Origin: Thiohalobacter thiocyanaticus
GTDB taxonomy: Bacteria > Pseudomonadota > Gammaproteobacteria > Thiohalobacterales > Thiohalobacteraceae
NCBI RefSeq assembly: GCF_003932505.1
Contig: NZ_QZMU01000001.1
Location: 930,001-994,000 of the forward strand
DNA length: 64,000 bases
Direction of reading: 5' to 3'
The translations under genes and the position numbers were made by a program. Positions within the stretch are counted from its first letter, which is position 1. Every line of letters begins with the position of its first letter. The notes beneath the pieces were generated by a model. The model searched no databases. It had not been told where the DNA came from and worked only from the letters and a program-made list of their open reading frames with translations. Positions 12,526-22,890 of the stretch are shown one piece after another.

Positions 12526-13674
12526 ATGGGAAATCTACTGCTCTGGCTGCTCGGCCTGCTCGAGCTCGCCATCGTCCTGATGGTGATCGCGGGCCTGCTG
12601 TACTTCCAGAACCGGCGGCTCCAGCGCGCCCTCGGTGGCGAGGCCGGCCAGGCTGATTCCACCGCCACCGACTGGCATGAATTCCTCCAGGCCCAGATCA
12701 ACCGCACCCGCACCCGCCTGGCCCAGCTGAGCACCGACGGCGTCAGTTCACCCGCCAGCATCCGGCTGCTGCAGCTGCGCCTGCGGCTGCTGGAGGCCGA
12801 GCGCCGGGCCTGGGACCGCAGCACCCCCGAGCACGAGATCTTCTGGGACACCCTGCTCCAGGCCCTGCCCGCACCGCCCGAAGACGAGAGCGCCACCGCC
12901 ATTGCCGCCCGGGACGAACTGATCCAGTCCCTGCAGGAGCGGGTCGAGCAGTACGACAGCCGGGTCGCGAACCTCGAGACCTTCAAGGGCATGTTCTTCG
13001 AACTCAAGCAGAAGCTGAGCGATTCGCAGGAGCTCAACCTGCAGGTCCACGAGGAAATCACCCGCACCATCCCGGTCGAAATGCAATCGCCGGAAATGCA
13101 GGACATGCTGGAGCGGCTGCGCGAGGAAAACAGCTCCATGGGCGAGATGCTGGAATACGTGGACAAACAACTGCGCAGCATCATGCTGCAGGCCGGCGTC
13201 CCCAACCGCAGCGGCATGCCGCCCCAGACCACGGGCAAGACCAATGCGGACAGCATGTCCAACATGGTCATGCACATCGAAAGCGAAATGGCCCAGGTCC
13301 GGGATATCATCGCCGGCCAGAAGTCGCGTATCAACGAGCTGACGCTGCAGATCGATTCGCTGCAGCTCGAACTCAACGACAAGAACCGACTCAAACAGGC
13401 ATTGCAGCAGCTGGGCAGGAAGAATGCGGACATGAACCAGGCCATGGACCGGCTCGAGCAGGAAAACCGCTTCCTGCAGGAACACATCTCAACCCTGCAC
13501 AGCCAGGAACTGCTCATTACCGAACAGAACCGGGAAAAACTCAAGGAGTTCGAGAATCAGCTACTGCTGAAGGAAAAGAAGATCAACGAGCTGGAGCGCA
13601 GGCACGCTGAAATGGAAGCGCAGTACCTGTCGGTACACAACGAGAACACGACATTGAAGCAGAAATCGGCCTGA
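12526..13674 (+). CDS. Membrane-anchored coiled-coil protein of unknown function
   Basis: A 382-aa protein that I do not recognise. One N-terminal transmembrane helix (about residues 3-26, LLLWLLGLLELAIVLMVIAG) is followed by a basic stretch (NRRLQR), so the body should be cytoplasmic. From about residue 120 it is largely heptad-like coiled coil (LIQSLQERVEQYDSRVANLE; ERLREENSSMGEMLEYVDKQ; INELTLQIDSLQLELNDKNR). It ends in KQKSA. The sigma-28-like promoter upstream suggests a link to motility or polar organisation, but this is inference. ATG 12526 directly precedes the hydrophobic segment. Confidence 0.75.
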   Translation: MGNLLLWLLGLLELAIVLMVIAGLLYFQNRRLQRALGGEAGQADSTATDWHEFLQAQINRTRTRLAQLSTDGVSSPASIRLLQLRLRLLEAERRAWDRSTPEHEIFWDTLLQALPAPPEDESATAIAARDELIQSLQERVEQYDSRVANLETFKGMFFELKQKLSDSQELNLQVHEEITRTIPVEMQSPEMQDMLERLREENSSMGEMLEYVDKQLRSIMLQAGVPNRSGMPPQTTGKTNADSMSNMVMHIESEMAQVRDIIAGQKSRINELTLQIDSLQLELNDKNRLKQALQQLGRKNADMNQAMDRLEQENRFLQEHISTLHSQELLITEQNREKLKEFENQLLLKEKKINELERRHAEMEAQYLSVHNENTTLKQKSA

Positions 13675-13728
13675 AACCGCGGGGACAGCATAGAATGGCG
13701 CTGACTCAAAGTACCCGGAGGACATAAA

Positions 13729-13854
13729 CGAAGCGCGGCAATCTCGTACTATAGAATCAACCGGCTGGAGATTGCCGCGTCACTTCATTCCTCGCAATGA
13801 CGGGTATCTTCCGGCTTAAGTACCGTGGATCGGGTTAACGAAGTGTAACCCGAC
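13729..13854. repeat. Family A repeat (left-truncated) followed by a short family C repeat
   Basis: 13729-13804 reads CGAAGCGCGGCAATCTCGTA, then GAGATTGCCGCGTCACTTC and CTCGCAATGACGGG, i.e. family A without its left tip. 13829-13854 is a small dyad, TCGGGTTAACG then GTAACCCGAC, resembling the ends of family C. Together they fill the gap between the converging coiled-coil gene and dcd. Confidence 0.65.
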
Positions 13855-13862
13855 AATACCGC

Positions 13863-14429
13863 TCAGGCCCTGGGCAGGGTCACGCCGCGCTGACCCTGGT
13901 ACTTGCCGCCGCGATCCCTATAGGAGGTCTCGCAGACCTCATCGGACTCCAGGAACAGCACCTGGGCCACACCCTCGTTGGCGTAGATCTTGGCCGGCAG
14001 CGGCGTGGTGTTGGAGAACTCCAGCGTGACGTGCCCCTCCCATTCGGGTTCCAGCGGCGTGACGTTGACGATGATGCCGCAGCGGGCATAGGTCGACTTG
14101 CCCAGGCAGATGGTCAGCACATTGCGCGGGATACGGAAGTACTCCACCGTACGGGCCAGGGCGAATGAATTGGGCGGGATGATGCAGACGTCGGATGTGA
14201 CATCGACAAAGCTGTCGGCGGAGAAGTCCTTGGGATCAACGATGGCCGAATTGATATTGGTGAATATCTTGAACTCCTCCGAGCAGCGGATATCGTAACC
14301 GTAGCTGGAGGTGCCGTAGGAGATGATGCGCTCGCCGCCATGCTCGCGGATCTGACCGGGCACGAACGGCTCGATCATGCCTTCCTGCTCCGCCATGCGG
14401 CGGATCCATCTATCGGATTTAATACTCAT
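13863..14429 (-). CDS. dcd: dCTP deaminase
   Basis: Deaminates dCTP to dUTP for thymidylate synthesis. The trimeric dUTPase-like fold is recognisable from [15 protein letters not shown], the active-site [20 protein letters not shown] with its catalytic Glu, and [16 protein letters not shown]. It ends in [13 protein letters not shown]. The open frame extends to 14474, but ATG 14429 gives the canonical [13 protein letters not shown], has AGAGAAG upstream, and yields the normal 188 aa. Confidence 0.96.
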   Translation of the reverse strand: MSIKSDRWIRRMAEQEGMIEPFVPGQIREHGGERIISYGTSSYGYDIRCSEEFKIFTNINSAIVDPKDFSADSFVDVTSDVCIIPPNSFALARTVEYFRIPRNVLTICLGKSTYARCGIIVNVTPLEPEWEGHVTLEFSNTTPLPAKIYANEGVAQVLFLESDEVCETSYRDRGGKYQGQRGVTLPRA

Positions 14430-14490
14430 GTTGTTTGACTTCTCTTGCGATACGAAAAGACTAACCATAAACAAAGATCAAAAACCCTGA

Positions 14491-14626
14491 ACCGCAAAGG
14501 CGCAAAAGGCGCGCAAAGCAAATCAATTCTGCTGGCAGGCCAGTTCCTTCCTCTGGCAGAGGGATTGACTCAGAACGGTCTCCTAAACTCACGACCCTTC
14601 GCGCGCCTTCGTCGCCTTTGCGGTTT
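14491..14626. repeat. Dispersed inverted repeat, family D
   Basis: Arms ACCGCAAAGGCGCAAAAGGC (from 14491) and GCGCGCCTTCGTCGCCTTTG (ending near 14626) are near reverse complements. They occupy the dcd-apbC gap (14430-14747), which holds no gene other than this repeat and a terminator. Confidence 0.7.
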
Positions 14627-14688
14627 AAAGCGGTTTTTCTTCGCGTCCTTTGTGGTGAATCCTTGAGGGCCACAAACCGCCCGCACAC

Positions 14689-14728
14689 AAAAAACCGGCC
14701 CCAGAGTATACCCTCCGGGGCCGGTTTT
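14689..14728 (-). terminator. Rho-independent terminator of apbC
   Basis: A perfect 12-bp stem, AAAACCGGCCCC (14691-14702) with GGGGCCGGTTTT (14717-14728), lies 20 bases past the apbC stop. On the minus strand it is followed by a run of T. The A-rich flank on the other side means it could also work weakly in the plus direction. Confidence 0.85.
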
Positions 14729-14747
14729 GTGATGCCCTTCCCGCCAA

Positions 14748-15839
14748 TCAGTTGTTCTGGATGACGATCTTCGGGAACTTGGCCGCGTAGTTCTTGCCCT
14801 GGGTGGACAACCGGGCCGCGGTGCGGCGGGCGATGTCACGGTAGATCTGGGAGATGCGCGCCTCCGGCTCGGCCACCACGGTGGGCTTGCCGCTGTCGGT
14901 CTCCTCGCGGATGCGGATGTCCAGCGGCAGGGCGCCGAGCAGATCGACGTCGTACTGCTCCGACATGCGCTGGCCGCCGCCCTCGCCGAAGATGTGCTCT
15001 TCGTGGCCGCAGTTGCTGCAGATGTGAGTGCTCATGTTCTCCACGATGCCCAGCACCGGCACCTCGACCTTCTGGAACATCTTCAAACCCTTGCGGGCGT
15101 CCAGCAGGGCGATGTCCTGCGGGGTGGTGACGATGACCGCGCCCGAGACCGGCACCTGCTGGGCCAGGGTGAGCTGGGTGTCGCCGGTACCCGGCGGCAG
15201 GTCGATGACCAGGTAGTCCAGCTCGGCCCAGTTGGTGTCGTTCAGCAGCTGCTGCAGCGCCTGGGTGACCATGGGGCCGCGCCAGATCATCGGGGTCTCT
15301 TCATCGACCAGGAAGCCGATGGACATGGCCTGGACGCCGTGGGCGACCACGGGCTCGAGGGTCTTGCCGTCCTTGGATTCCGGCTGGCCATGCACGCCCA
15401 GCATGCGCGGCATGCTGGGGCCGTAGATGTCGGCGTCCAGCACGCCCACCTTGGCGCCCTCGGCGGCCAGCGCCAGGGCCAGGTTGACCGCGGTGGTGGA
15501 CTTGCCCACGCCGCCCTTGCCGGAGGCCACGGCAATGATGTTCTTGATGCCCTGGATCGGCTCCACGCCCTTCTGCACGGCATGGGAGACGATGTTGGTG
15601 GAGATGTTCACGGCGACATCGCTCACGCCCTCGACCTTGCCGGCCAGCTCGGCCAGCTTGGCCTTGAGCTCGTCCTCGTACCCACTGGCCGGGAAGCCCA
15701 GCACCACGTCGATGGTGACCTTGCCCCCGTCAACGGCGATATTCCTGATGCACTTCGCGCTGACCAGATCCTTTTCCATGTAGGGATCGACGTAGTCTTT
15801 CAGCGCGGTCTCGATCTGCGCTTGGGATACCTCAGCCAT
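14748..15839 (-). CDS. apbC: Iron-sulfur cluster carrier protein ApbC (Mrp/NBP35 family)
   Basis: A ParA-like P-loop ATPase that holds and transfers [4Fe-4S] clusters. An N-terminal DUF59/MIP18-like domain (about residues 1-90, VTIDVVLGFPASGYEDELK) precedes the deviant Walker A SGKGGVGKSTTAVNLA near residue 110. LVIDLPPGTGDTQLTL and the cluster-binding CSNCGH segment (CxxC) are present. Length 363 aa is normal. ATG 15839 has TTGGAGG upstream. It is divergent from metG, an arrangement common in proteobacteria. Confidence 0.96.
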   Translation of the reverse strand: MAEVSQAQIETALKDYVDPYMEKDLVSAKCIRNIAVDGGKVTIDVVLGFPASGYEDELKAKLAELAGKVEGVSDVAVNISTNIVSHAVQKGVEPIQGIKNIIAVASGKGGVGKSTTAVNLALALAAEGAKVGVLDADIYGPSMPRMLGVHGQPESKDGKTLEPVVAHGVQAMSIGFLVDEETPMIWRGPMVTQALQQLLNDTNWAELDYLVIDLPPGTGDTQLTLAQQVPVSGAVIVTTPQDIALLDARKGLKMFQKVEVPVLGIVENMSTHICSNCGHEEHIFGEGGGQRMSEQYDVDLLGALPLDIRIREETDSGKPTVVAEPEARISQIYRDIARRTAARLSTQGKNYAAKFPKIVIQNN

Positions 15840-16140
15840 GTCCGTTCAACCTCCAAATGCTTTTGGATTCAGGTGGCCGGCCCGCCAGGAGCCCGGGCCA
15901 CCCCGAAAAATTCCAGCCGCTTATTGTACCTAACCTGCCGGCGGCCTGTCTCGAAAAACCCCGGCGTCCACCGGATTCGGGCAACATGCCAGACCCGGCC
16001 GGCCCGAGGCGGTTACGAGGGTCGGTAATATGTCATAATTCGCCCTCGCTCGCGCTATAACCCAGAATGCACAAGGTTTTGGGCCGGTGCGCGCCCCCTC
16101 CGGACGGGCCGCACCGGCCCTGCCGGACCAAGAGGAACCC
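15840..16140. other. Divergent apbC-metG intergenic region
   Basis: This 301-bp gap has no gene. Possible -10 elements for metG are CATAAT (16034-16039) and TATAAC (16056-16061), but neither has a convincing -35 box, so I do not call a promoter. I see no riboswitch or repeat here. Confidence 0.4.
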
Positions 16141-18189
16141 ATGTCAGAGAACCCGCGCCGAATCCTGGTCACCAGCGCCCTGCCCTACGCCAACGGGCCG
16201 ATCCATCTGGGGCACCTGGTCGAGTACATCCAGACCGACATCTGGGTCCGCTTCCAGAAGCTGCGCGGCCACCAGTGCTGGTACGTCTGCGCCGACGATG
16301 CCCACGGCACCCCCATCATGCTGCGGGCCCGGGCCGAGGGCATCTCCCCTGAGGCACTCATCGCCCGGGTCGCACAGGAACACCAGGCCGATTTCACCGG
16401 CTTCGCCATCGAATTCGACAACTACGGCAGCACCCACTCGGCGGAGAACCGCGCGCTCGCCAGCCGGATCTACCTCGCCAACCGCGACGCCGGCCATATC
16501 CATACCCGCACCATCCAGCGCCCCTATGACCCGCAGGAACAGATGTTCCTGCCGGACCGTTTCATCAAGGGCACCTGTCCGCGCTGCGGCGCCGAGGACC
16601 AGTACGGGGATTCCTGCGAGGTCTGCGGGGCGACCTATGAACCCTCCGAGGTGAAGAACCCGGTCTCCGCCCTGTCCGGCGCCACCCCGGTGCTGAAGGA
16701 CACCGAGCAGTACTTCTTCGATCTCGGTCACTTCGAGCAGTCGCTGCGGGCCTGGACCCACGGCGGCCAGCTGCAGCCGCCCATCGCCGCCAAGCTCAAC
16801 GAGTGGTTCGAGGGCGGGCTGAAGGACTGGGAGATCTCCCGCGACGCCCCCTATTTCGGCTTCGAGATCCCCGGCGCGCCGGACAAGTTCTTCTATGTCT
16901 GGATGGATGCGCCCATCGGCTACATGGCCAGCTTCAAGCAGCTGTGCGACAGGGCCGGGCTGGACTTCGAGGACTGGTGGCAGAAGGATTCGGAGACCGA
17001 GCTGTATCACTTCATCGGCAAGGACATCGCCTACTTCCACACCCTGTTCTGGCCCGCCATGCTGGAGGGCGCCGGGCTGCGCAAGCCGACCAAGGTGTTC
17101 TGCCACGGCTTTCTCACCGTCAACGGGTCCAAGATGTCCAAGTCCCGCGGCACCTTCATCAAGGCGCGCACCTATCTCGATCACCTCAACCCGGAGGCAC
17201 TGCGCTACTACTTCGCCGCCAAGCTTTCCGATGGCATCGACGACATCGATCTCAACCTGGAGGACTTCATCCAGCGGGTGAACTCGGACCTGGTGGGCAA
17301 GTACGTCAACATCGCCAGCCGCGCGGCCGGCTTCCTGACCAAACACTTCGACGGCCGGTTCGCCCCGGCCGCCGAGTTCGGCGATGAGGCCTACTGGGAG
17401 GGCGTCAAGGGCGGCGAGTTCCTGATCGCCGAGGCCTACGAGAACCGCCGATACAGCGAGGTCATGCGCCGGATCATGCAGATCGCCGACGAGGTCAACG
17501 AGTACTTCGATGCGGAAAAGCCCTGGATCCTGGCCAGGGACGAGGGCAGGCGCGCCGAGCTGCAGCGGGTCTGCTCGCGCACCCTGCACGCCTTCTACAT
17601 CCTGTCCATCTATCTCGCCCCGGTGCTGCCGGTGACCGCCGCCCGCGTGGCCCGCGAGCTGTTCGGGCTGGAGCGCGACCTGCGCTGGGACGACCTGGAA
17701 CAGATACCGACCCGCGTCAACGCCTTCAAGCACCTGATGACCCGTATCGAACCGAAAGAGGTGGAAGCCATGCTCGAACAGTCGAAACAGGATATGGCCG
17801 CCGAGCCCGCAAAACAGCCCGTCCCGCCGGCCGACAGTCCGCTGGTGAAGGACCCCATCGCCCCGGAGATCGGCTTCGACGATTTCGCCAGAGTGGATCT
17901 GCGCGTGGCGCGCATCGCCCGGGCCGAGTCCGTCGAGGGCGCCGACAAGCTGCTGCGGCTGACCCTGGACCTGGGTGGCGAGTCCCGGACCGTGTTCGCC
18001 GGCATCAAGTCGGCCTACGCCCCGGCGGACCTGGAGGGCCGGCTGACGGTAATGGTGGCCAATCTGGCCCCGCGCAGGATGCGCTTCGGCGTCTCCGAGG
18101 GGATGGTGCTGGCGGCCGGACCCGGCGGCAGTGAGCTGTTCATCCTGAATCCGGACAGCGGCGCACAGCCGGGCATGAAGGTGAAGTGA
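16141..18189 (+). CDS. metG: Methionine--tRNA ligase
   Basis: Charges tRNA-Met. The class I signature is at the N-terminus ([16 protein letters not shown], with HLGH as the HIGH motif), and KMSKS is at about residue 331 ([12 protein letters not shown]). Two Cys pairs form the zinc knuckle ([19 protein letters not shown], about residues 145-162). The C-terminal 110 residues form a Trbp111-type tRNA-binding domain ([14 protein letters not shown]). Length 682 aa is normal. ATG 16141 is preferred over upstream in-frame starts because of AGAGGAA just before it and the family N-terminus. Confidence 0.97.
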   Translation: MSENPRRILVTSALPYANGPIHLGHLVEYIQTDIWVRFQKLRGHQCWYVCADDAHGTPIMLRARAEGISPEALIARVAQEHQADFTGFAIEFDNYGSTHSAENRALASRIYLANRDAGHIHTRTIQRPYDPQEQMFLPDRFIKGTCPRCGAEDQYGDSCEVCGATYEPSEVKNPVSALSGATPVLKDTEQYFFDLGHFEQSLRAWTHGGQLQPPIAAKLNEWFEGGLKDWEISRDAPYFGFEIPGAPDKFFYVWMDAPIGYMASFKQLCDRAGLDFEDWWQKDSETELYHFIGKDIAYFHTLFWPAMLEGAGLRKPTKVFCHGFLTVNGSKMSKSRGTFIKARTYLDHLNPEALRYYFAAKLSDGIDDIDLNLEDFIQRVNSDLVGKYVNIASRAAGFLTKHFDGRFAPAAEFGDEAYWEGVKGGEFLIAEAYENRRYSEVMRRIMQIADEVNEYFDAEKPWILARDEGRRAELQRVCSRTLHAFYILSIYLAPVLPVTAARVARELFGLERDLRWDDLEQIPTRVNAFKHLMTRIEPKEVEAMLEQSKQDMAAEPAKQPVPPADSPLVKDPIAPEIGFDDFARVDLRVARIARAESVEGADKLLRLTLDLGGESRTVFAGIKSAYAPADLEGRLTVMVANLAPRRMRFGVSEGMVLAAGPGGSELFILNPDSGAQPGMKVK

Positions 18190-18292
18190 TTGATCTGGGT
18201 CAGTGCGCCCCGCCACGCCCGGCGGGCAGGCTCGGTATAATGGTATCTGGTGATACCTTTGAGTCACTGCGGTTTTATCAGTTCCGGCGTTC

Positions 18293-18380
18293 CCGTCATT
18301 GCGAGCGTAGCGAAGCAATCTCGTAATGAAGAATCAGCCGCTTAGAGATTGCCGCGGCGCTTCGCGCCGCGCAATGACCA
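18293..18380. repeat. Dispersed inverted repeat, family A
   Basis: CCGTCATTGCGAGCGTAGCG and AAGCAATCTCGTAATG at left, AGAGATTGCCGCGGCGCTTC then GCGCAATGACC at right. It fills most of the metG-rsxA gap (18190-18459). A TATAAT at 18236-18241 lies before it without a good -35 box. Confidence 0.8.
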
Positions 18381-18459
18381 ATAGTCAGGGTCTCTTGGAA
18401 CCAAAGTCCGCAACCACCGTGACTGTTATCCGCCCGCGGCAGCCATTAACCTGTAGGCC

Positions 18460-19038
18460 ATGACCGAATACCTCCTGATCCTGATCAGCACCGTCCTGGT
18501 GAACAACTTCGTCCTGGTGAAGTTTCTCGGACTGTGCCCCTTCATGGGCGTGTCGCGCAAACTGGAGACGGCCACCGGCATGGGCCTGGCCACCACCTTT
18601 GTGCTGACCCTGTCCTCGATCTGCAGCTATCTGGCCAATGAATACCTGCTGGCCCCGCTGGGTCTGGAGTATCTGCGCACCATCACCTTCATCCTGGTCA
18701 TCGCCGTGGTGGTGCAGTTCACCGAAATGGTGGTGCACAAGACCAGCCCGCTGCTCTATCAGGTGCTGGGTATCTTCCTGCCGCTGATCACCACCAACTG
18801 CGCGGTGCTGGGCGTGGCCCTGCTCAACGTGCAGGAGCAGCACGGCTTCCTGGAATCGGCGGTCTACGGCTTCGGCGCCGCGGTGGGCTTTTCCCTGGTG
18901 CTGGTGCTGTTTGCCGCCATCCGCGAGCGGGTGGCCGTGGCCGACGTGCCGACACCCTTCCAGGGCGCGTCCATTGCGCTCATCACGGCCGGGCTGATGT
19001 CGCTGGCCTTCATGGGCTTCACGGGGCTGGTCAAGTGA
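18460..19038 (+). CDS. rsxA: Electron transport complex subunit RsxA (RnfA)
   Basis: An integral membrane subunit of the Rnf/Rsx complex, which couples ferredoxin:NAD+ electron transfer to ion movement or keeps SoxR reduced. About six transmembrane helices span its 192 aa. Family segments include [18 protein letters not shown] near the N-terminus and [16 protein letters not shown] in the middle. It is the first gene of rsxABCDGE, and its stop overlaps the GTG start of rsxB (GTGA). Confidence 0.96.
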   Translation: MTEYLLILISTVLVNNFVLVKFLGLCPFMGVSRKLETATGMGLATTFVLTLSSICSYLANEYLLAPLGLEYLRTITFILVIAVVVQFTEMVVHKTSPLLYQVLGIFLPLITTNCAVLGVALLNVQEQHGFLESAVYGFGAAVGFSLVLVLFAAIRERVAVADVPTPFQGASIALITAGLMSLAFMGFTGLVK

Positions 19039-19619
19039 CGGGCGTGCTCGGTGCCGTACTCGCCCTGGGGCTGCTGGCCGCCGTGTTCGGCCTGCTGCTG
19101 GGCTATGCCGCCATCCGCTTCAAGGTGGAATCCGATCCGGTGGTCGACCAGATCAATGCCATCCTGCCCCAGACCCAGTGCGGCCAGTGCGGCTACGCCG
19201 GCTGCCGGCCCTACGCCGAGGCCATCGCCGCCGGCGAGGCCGAGATCAACCAGTGCCCGCCCGGCGGCGAGGCCGGCATCCGGGCGCTGGCCGACCTGCT
19301 GGGGCGCGATTTCGTCCCCCTGAATGAGGAGGAGCACGGCGAGCACAAGGGCAGGATGGTGGCCGTGATCGACGAACAGATATGCATCGGCTGCACCCTG
19401 TGCATCCAGGCCTGCCCGGTCGATGCCATCCTGGGCGCGGCCAAGCATATGCATACCGTGATCGAGGAGGAATGCACCGGCTGCGAGCTGTGCATCGAGC
19501 CCTGTCCGGTGGACTGCATCGACATGGTCCCGGTACCGGAAGACATCAATCAGTGGCGGTGGCCGTCGCCGGACGAGCGGCGCATCGACATCGCCGACCG
19601 GAGCACTGCCAGTGGCTGA
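19035..19619 (+). CDS. rsxB: Electron transport complex subunit RsxB (RnfB), ferredoxin-type
   Basis: Polyferredoxin of the Rnf/Rsx complex, 194 aa, starting at GTG 19035. It has an N-terminal membrane anchor ([20 protein letters not shown]). A CxxC-x4-C cluster domain follows ([18 protein letters not shown]), then two classical [4Fe-4S] motifs ([12 protein letters not shown] and [12 protein letters not shown]). The rsxC start lies inside its final codons, so translation is probably coupled. Confidence 0.96.
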   Translation: MTGVLGAVLALGLLAAVFGLLLGYAAIRFKVESDPVVDQINAILPQTQCGQCGYAGCRPYAEAIAAGEAEINQCPPGGEAGIRALADLLGRDFVPLNEEEHGEHKGRMVAVIDEQICIGCTLCIQACPVDAILGAAKHMHTVIEEECTGCELCIEPCPVDCIDMVPVPEDINQWRWPSPDERRIDIADRSTASG

Positions 19620-21195
19620 TCATGCCGGCGACCATGAGCGGCTGGACCTGTCCCGCCTGCACCATTTCCACGGCGGGCTGAAACTGCCCGAGTGCAAGGC
19701 GGCCGCCACCGCCACGCCGCTGCGCACGCTGCCGGTGCCGCCGCGATTGATCCTGCCGCTGCAGCAGCACATCGGCGAACCGGCCCGACCGGTGGTGGCG
19801 ATCGGCGACCAGGTCAGGAAGGGCCAGCTGATCGCCCGCGCCGAGGGTTATGTCAGCGTGCCGGTGCATGCCTCCACCTCGGGCCGGGTAACCGACATCG
19901 GCGACTATCCCGTGCCTCACCCCTCCGGACTGAGTGCGCCGGCCATCGTGATCGACAGCGACGGCGACGACACGCCGGTCGCCGGCACACCGCACGGCGA
20001 CTACCGCAGCCTGGATCCGAGCGAACTGCGCAACCGCATTCGCCGTGCCGGCATCGTCGGGCTGGGCGGGGCCGGCTTTCCCACCTTCATCAAGATGAAC
20101 CCGGGCCCGCACAAGCCGGTCGATCTTCTGCTTATCAACGGCGCCGAGTGCGAGCCCTACATCAGCTGTGACGACATGCTGATGCGCGAGCGCCCGCAGG
20201 AGGTCATCGAAGGCATCCACATCCTCATGCACGCCCTGCAGGTCGGGACCTGCGTGATCGGGGTGGAGGACAACAAACCCGAGGCGATCGCCGCCCTGGA
20301 GCAGACCGTGGCGGCCGACCACCGGCTGGGCGACATCCGCGTCCAGGCCATCCCCACCCTGTATCCGTCCGGGGGCGAGAAGCAGCTGATCCGGATCCTG
20401 ACCGGGCGCGAGGTGCCCAGCCAGGGCCTGCCGGCTGACATCGGCATCGTCTGCCAGAACCCGGCCACGGTGGCGGCGGTCTACCACGCCATTCACCGCA
20501 ACGAGCCGCTGATATCGCGCATCGTCACCGTCACCGGCACCGGGGTGGAGGCACCGGCCAACCTGGAGGTGCGCATCGGCACCCCCATGCGGCACCTGAT
20601 CGAGGCCTGCGGCGGCTATACCCCGGGCGTGGACCGCATGCTCATGGGCGGACCCATGATGGGCTTTGCCCTGACCAGCGATGCCCTGCCGGTGACCAAG
20701 ACCACCAACTGCCTGCTGGCCACCACGCGCGAGGAGCTGCCGCCACCGGAACCGCCGCGTCCCTGCATCCGCTGCGGCGAATGCGTACGCGTGTGCCCCG
20801 CGCAGCTGCTGCCGCAGCAGCTGTACTGGTTCGCCCACGCCAGGGATTTCGACAAGGCGCAGGACTACAACCTGTTCGACTGCATCGAATGCGGCTGCTG
20901 CGCCTATGTGTGTCCCAGCCGGCTGCCGCTGGTACAGTACTACCGCTTTGCCAAGACCGAGATCTGGGCCCAGGAACGCGACCGCATCAAGGCCGATATC
21001 GCCCGCCAGCGTCATGAATCCCGGCAGGAACGTCTGGAACGGGAAAAACGCGAACGCGCCGAACGCCTCAAGCGCAAGAAACAGGCCGTGCGCGAAGGCG
21101 ACGACAACAGCAAACAGGCCGCCATCCAGGCGGCGCTGGAACGGGCCAGGGCCAGAAAGCAGACCGGTGCCGACAGCCCGGAAAAGAGCGACTGA
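19612..21195 (+). CDS. rsxC: Electron transport complex subunit RsxC (RnfC)
   Basis: Peripheral NADH- and flavin-binding subunit of the Rnf/Rsx complex, 527 aa, starting at GTG 19612 and overlapping rsxB by 8 bases. The nucleotide-binding region shows [15 protein letters not shown] and [14 protein letters not shown]. Two [4Fe-4S] motifs lie near residues 385-435 ([24 protein letters not shown]). The C-terminal tail is highly charged and repetitive ([20 protein letters not shown]), as in many gammaproteobacterial RsxC proteins, though shorter than in E. coli. Confidence 0.96.
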   Translation: MADHAGDHERLDLSRLHHFHGGLKLPECKAAATATPLRTLPVPPRLILPLQQHIGEPARPVVAIGDQVRKGQLIARAEGYVSVPVHASTSGRVTDIGDYPVPHPSGLSAPAIVIDSDGDDTPVAGTPHGDYRSLDPSELRNRIRRAGIVGLGGAGFPTFIKMNPGPHKPVDLLLINGAECEPYISCDDMLMRERPQEVIEGIHILMHALQVGTCVIGVEDNKPEAIAALEQTVAADHRLGDIRVQAIPTLYPSGGEKQLIRILTGREVPSQGLPADIGIVCQNPATVAAVYHAIHRNEPLISRIVTVTGTGVEAPANLEVRIGTPMRHLIEACGGYTPGVDRMLMGGPMMGFALTSDALPVTKTTNCLLATTREELPPPEPPRPCIRCGECVRVCPAQLLPQQLYWFAHARDFDKAQDYNLFDCIECGCCAYVCPSRLPLVQYYRFAKTEIWAQERDRIKADIARQRHESRQERLEREKRERAERLKRKKQAVREGDDNSKQAAIQAALERARARKQTGADSPEKSD

Positions 21196-21199
21196 AAGC

Positions 21200-22234
21200 A
21201 TGGAATTCCGCACCTACAGCTCCCCGCACCTGTCCGGCACGAACCACGTCGGCCGGCTGATGCGCGGTGTCATGCTGGCCGCCCTGCCGGGCCTGATCCT
21301 GGCCTGGTGGTTCTTCGGCTGGGGTGTGCTGGTCAACCTGGTGCTGGCGGTGAGCACCTGCATCGGCGCCGAGGCCGCCATGCTGCGGATGCGCCGGCGT
21401 CCGGTACGGGTCACCCTGGGCGACGGCAGTGCAGCCCTGACCGGACTGCTGCTGGCCCTGGCCCTGCCACCCTTCGCGCCCTGGTGGATCCCGGTACTGG
21501 GCGCTCTGTTCGCCATTGTCATTGCCAAGCAGCTCTATGGCGGACTGGGCTACAACCCCTTCAACCCGGCCATGGTCGGGTATGTGGTGCTGCTGATCTC
21601 CTTCCCGCGCGAGATGACCCTGTGGGCCCCGCCCCAGGAACTGGCCGATGCCCGGCTGTCGCTGGTGCAGACCCTGGCCTGGTCACTGCTCGGCACCCTG
21701 CCGGCGGGAACCGGCATCGACGCCATCAGCATGGCCACGCCGCTGGACACCATCAAGACCCAGCTGGGACTGGGCCTGACGCTGACCGAGATCCAGGCCG
21801 GGCCGCGGTTCGGCAGCCTCGGCGGCTACGGCTGGGAATGGGTCAATCTCGGCTTCCTGCTGGGTGGCGGCTGGCTGCTGTATCGCGGCACCATCCAGTG
21901 GCAGATCCCGGCGGGGTTTCTCGGCGGGCTGTTCGTCATGGCACTGCTGTTCTACGCCGCCGACAGCGACACCTATGCCTCGCCACTGTTTCACCTGTTC
22001 AGTGGCGCGGCCATGCTGGGGGCCTTCTTCATCGCCACCGACCCGGTCTCGGCCAGCACCACGCCGCGCGGACGGCTGGTCTATGGCATCGGCATCGGGA
22101 TCCTGGTCTACATCATCCGCGCCTGGGGCGGTTATCCCGACGGCGTGGCCTTCGCCGTGCTGCTGATGAACATGGCCGTGCCGACCATCGACTACTACAC
22201 CCAGCCCCGGGTCTACGGACAGGGCGGGGAATGA
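21200..22234 (+). CDS. rsxD: Electron transport complex subunit RsxD (RnfD)
   Basis: Membrane subunit with covalently bound FMN, 344 aa. ATG 21200 follows the rsxC stop by 4 bases and gives the canonical MEFRTYSSPHLSG. Many hydrophobic helices are visible. Family segments include GDGSAALTGLLLALALPP, GGLGYNPFNPAMVGYVVLL, and near the C-terminus ATDPVSASTTPRGRLVYGIG, where the flavin-linked Thr is expected. The longer open frame upstream is out of context. Confidence 0.95.
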   Translation: MEFRTYSSPHLSGTNHVGRLMRGVMLAALPGLILAWWFFGWGVLVNLVLAVSTCIGAEAAMLRMRRRPVRVTLGDGSAALTGLLLALALPPFAPWWIPVLGALFAIVIAKQLYGGLGYNPFNPAMVGYVVLLISFPREMTLWAPPQELADARLSLVQTLAWSLLGTLPAGTGIDAISMATPLDTIKTQLGLGLTLTEIQAGPRFGSLGGYGWEWVNLGFLLGGGWLLYRGTIQWQIPAGFLGGLFVMALLFYAADSDTYASPLFHLFSGAAMLGAFFIATDPVSASTTPRGRLVYGIGIGILVYIIRAWGGYPDGVAFAVLLMNMAVPTIDYYTQPRVYGQGGE

Positions 22235-22890
22235 GCGACTACCGCCACATCCTGTTCACCGGCGTGCTGCTGTTCGCCTTCGCCGCGATCGGCACCAGCA
22301 TGGTGGCCGTGACCTACGAACAGAGCCGGGAGCAGATCGAGCGCAATGAACGCCAGGTACTGCGCCGTCAGCTCAACCAGGTCATCAGCCCCGAGCGCTA
22401 CGACAATAACCTGCTCGAGGACAGGATCGAGATCAGCGACCCCGGGCTCGGCGCGGGCAGGCCGGTGACCGTCTACCGCGCCTACATGCAGGAGACCCCC
22501 GTGGCGGCGGTGTTCACCAGCGTGGCACCGGACGGCTACAATGGGAGCATCCGGCTGCTGGTCGGCATCGATGTCAATGGCATCGTCACCGGTGTACGGG
22601 TGCTCTCACACCGGGAAACGCCGGGGCTGGGCGATGCCATCGAGGCCGGCCGCTCCGACTGGATCGAGGGTTTCGCCGGCCGCAGCCTGGGCGACCCGCC
22701 GGTGCAGCGCTGGCGGGTCAGGCGCGACGGCGGTGTCTTCGACCAGTTCACCGGCGCCACCATCACCCCGCGGGCCGTGGTCAACGCCATCAGAAAGACG
22801 CTGCTGTACTTCGACGAACACCAGGAGGAGATTCTCGCCCGGCCGGCGCCGGACGGGGCACAGGCGGACGAGGAGACACACGATGAGTGA
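22231..22890 (+). CDS. rsxG: Electron transport complex subunit RsxG (RnfG)
   Basis: Single-pass subunit with a periplasmic FMN domain, 219 aa. An N-terminal anchor ([20 protein letters not shown]) is followed by the flavin-binding signature [15 protein letters not shown] near residue 175, where Thr carries the phosphoester-linked [17 protein letters not shown] is also typical. ATG 22231 overlaps the rsxD stop (ATGA), and the gene overlaps rsxE by 8 bases. Confidence 0.95.
   Translation: MSDYRHILFTGVLLFAFAAIGTSMVAVTYEQSREQIERNERQVLRRQLNQVISPERYDNNLLEDRIEISDPGLGAGRPVTVYRAYMQETPVAAVFTSVAPDGYNGSIRLLVGIDVNGIVTGVRVLSHRETPGLGDAIEAGRSDWIEGFAGRSLGDPPVQRWRVRRDGGVFDQFTGATITPRAVVNAIRKTLLYFDEHQEEILARPAPDGAQADEETHDE

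Noticed and set aside
18236..18241. TATAAT as an rsxA promoter
   Set aside because: No acceptable -35 hexamer at 16-18 bases, and a family A repeat lies between it and rsxA; left uncalled.
16144..18318. 724-codon open frame antisense to metG
   Set aside because: Composition shadow of metG, with Gly/Leu/Asp/Val-rich text and no recognisable domains.
19546..21213. 555-codon open frame antisense to rsxC
   Set aside because: The rsxC frame carries two ferredoxin motifs and fits the operon; the antisense frame has none.
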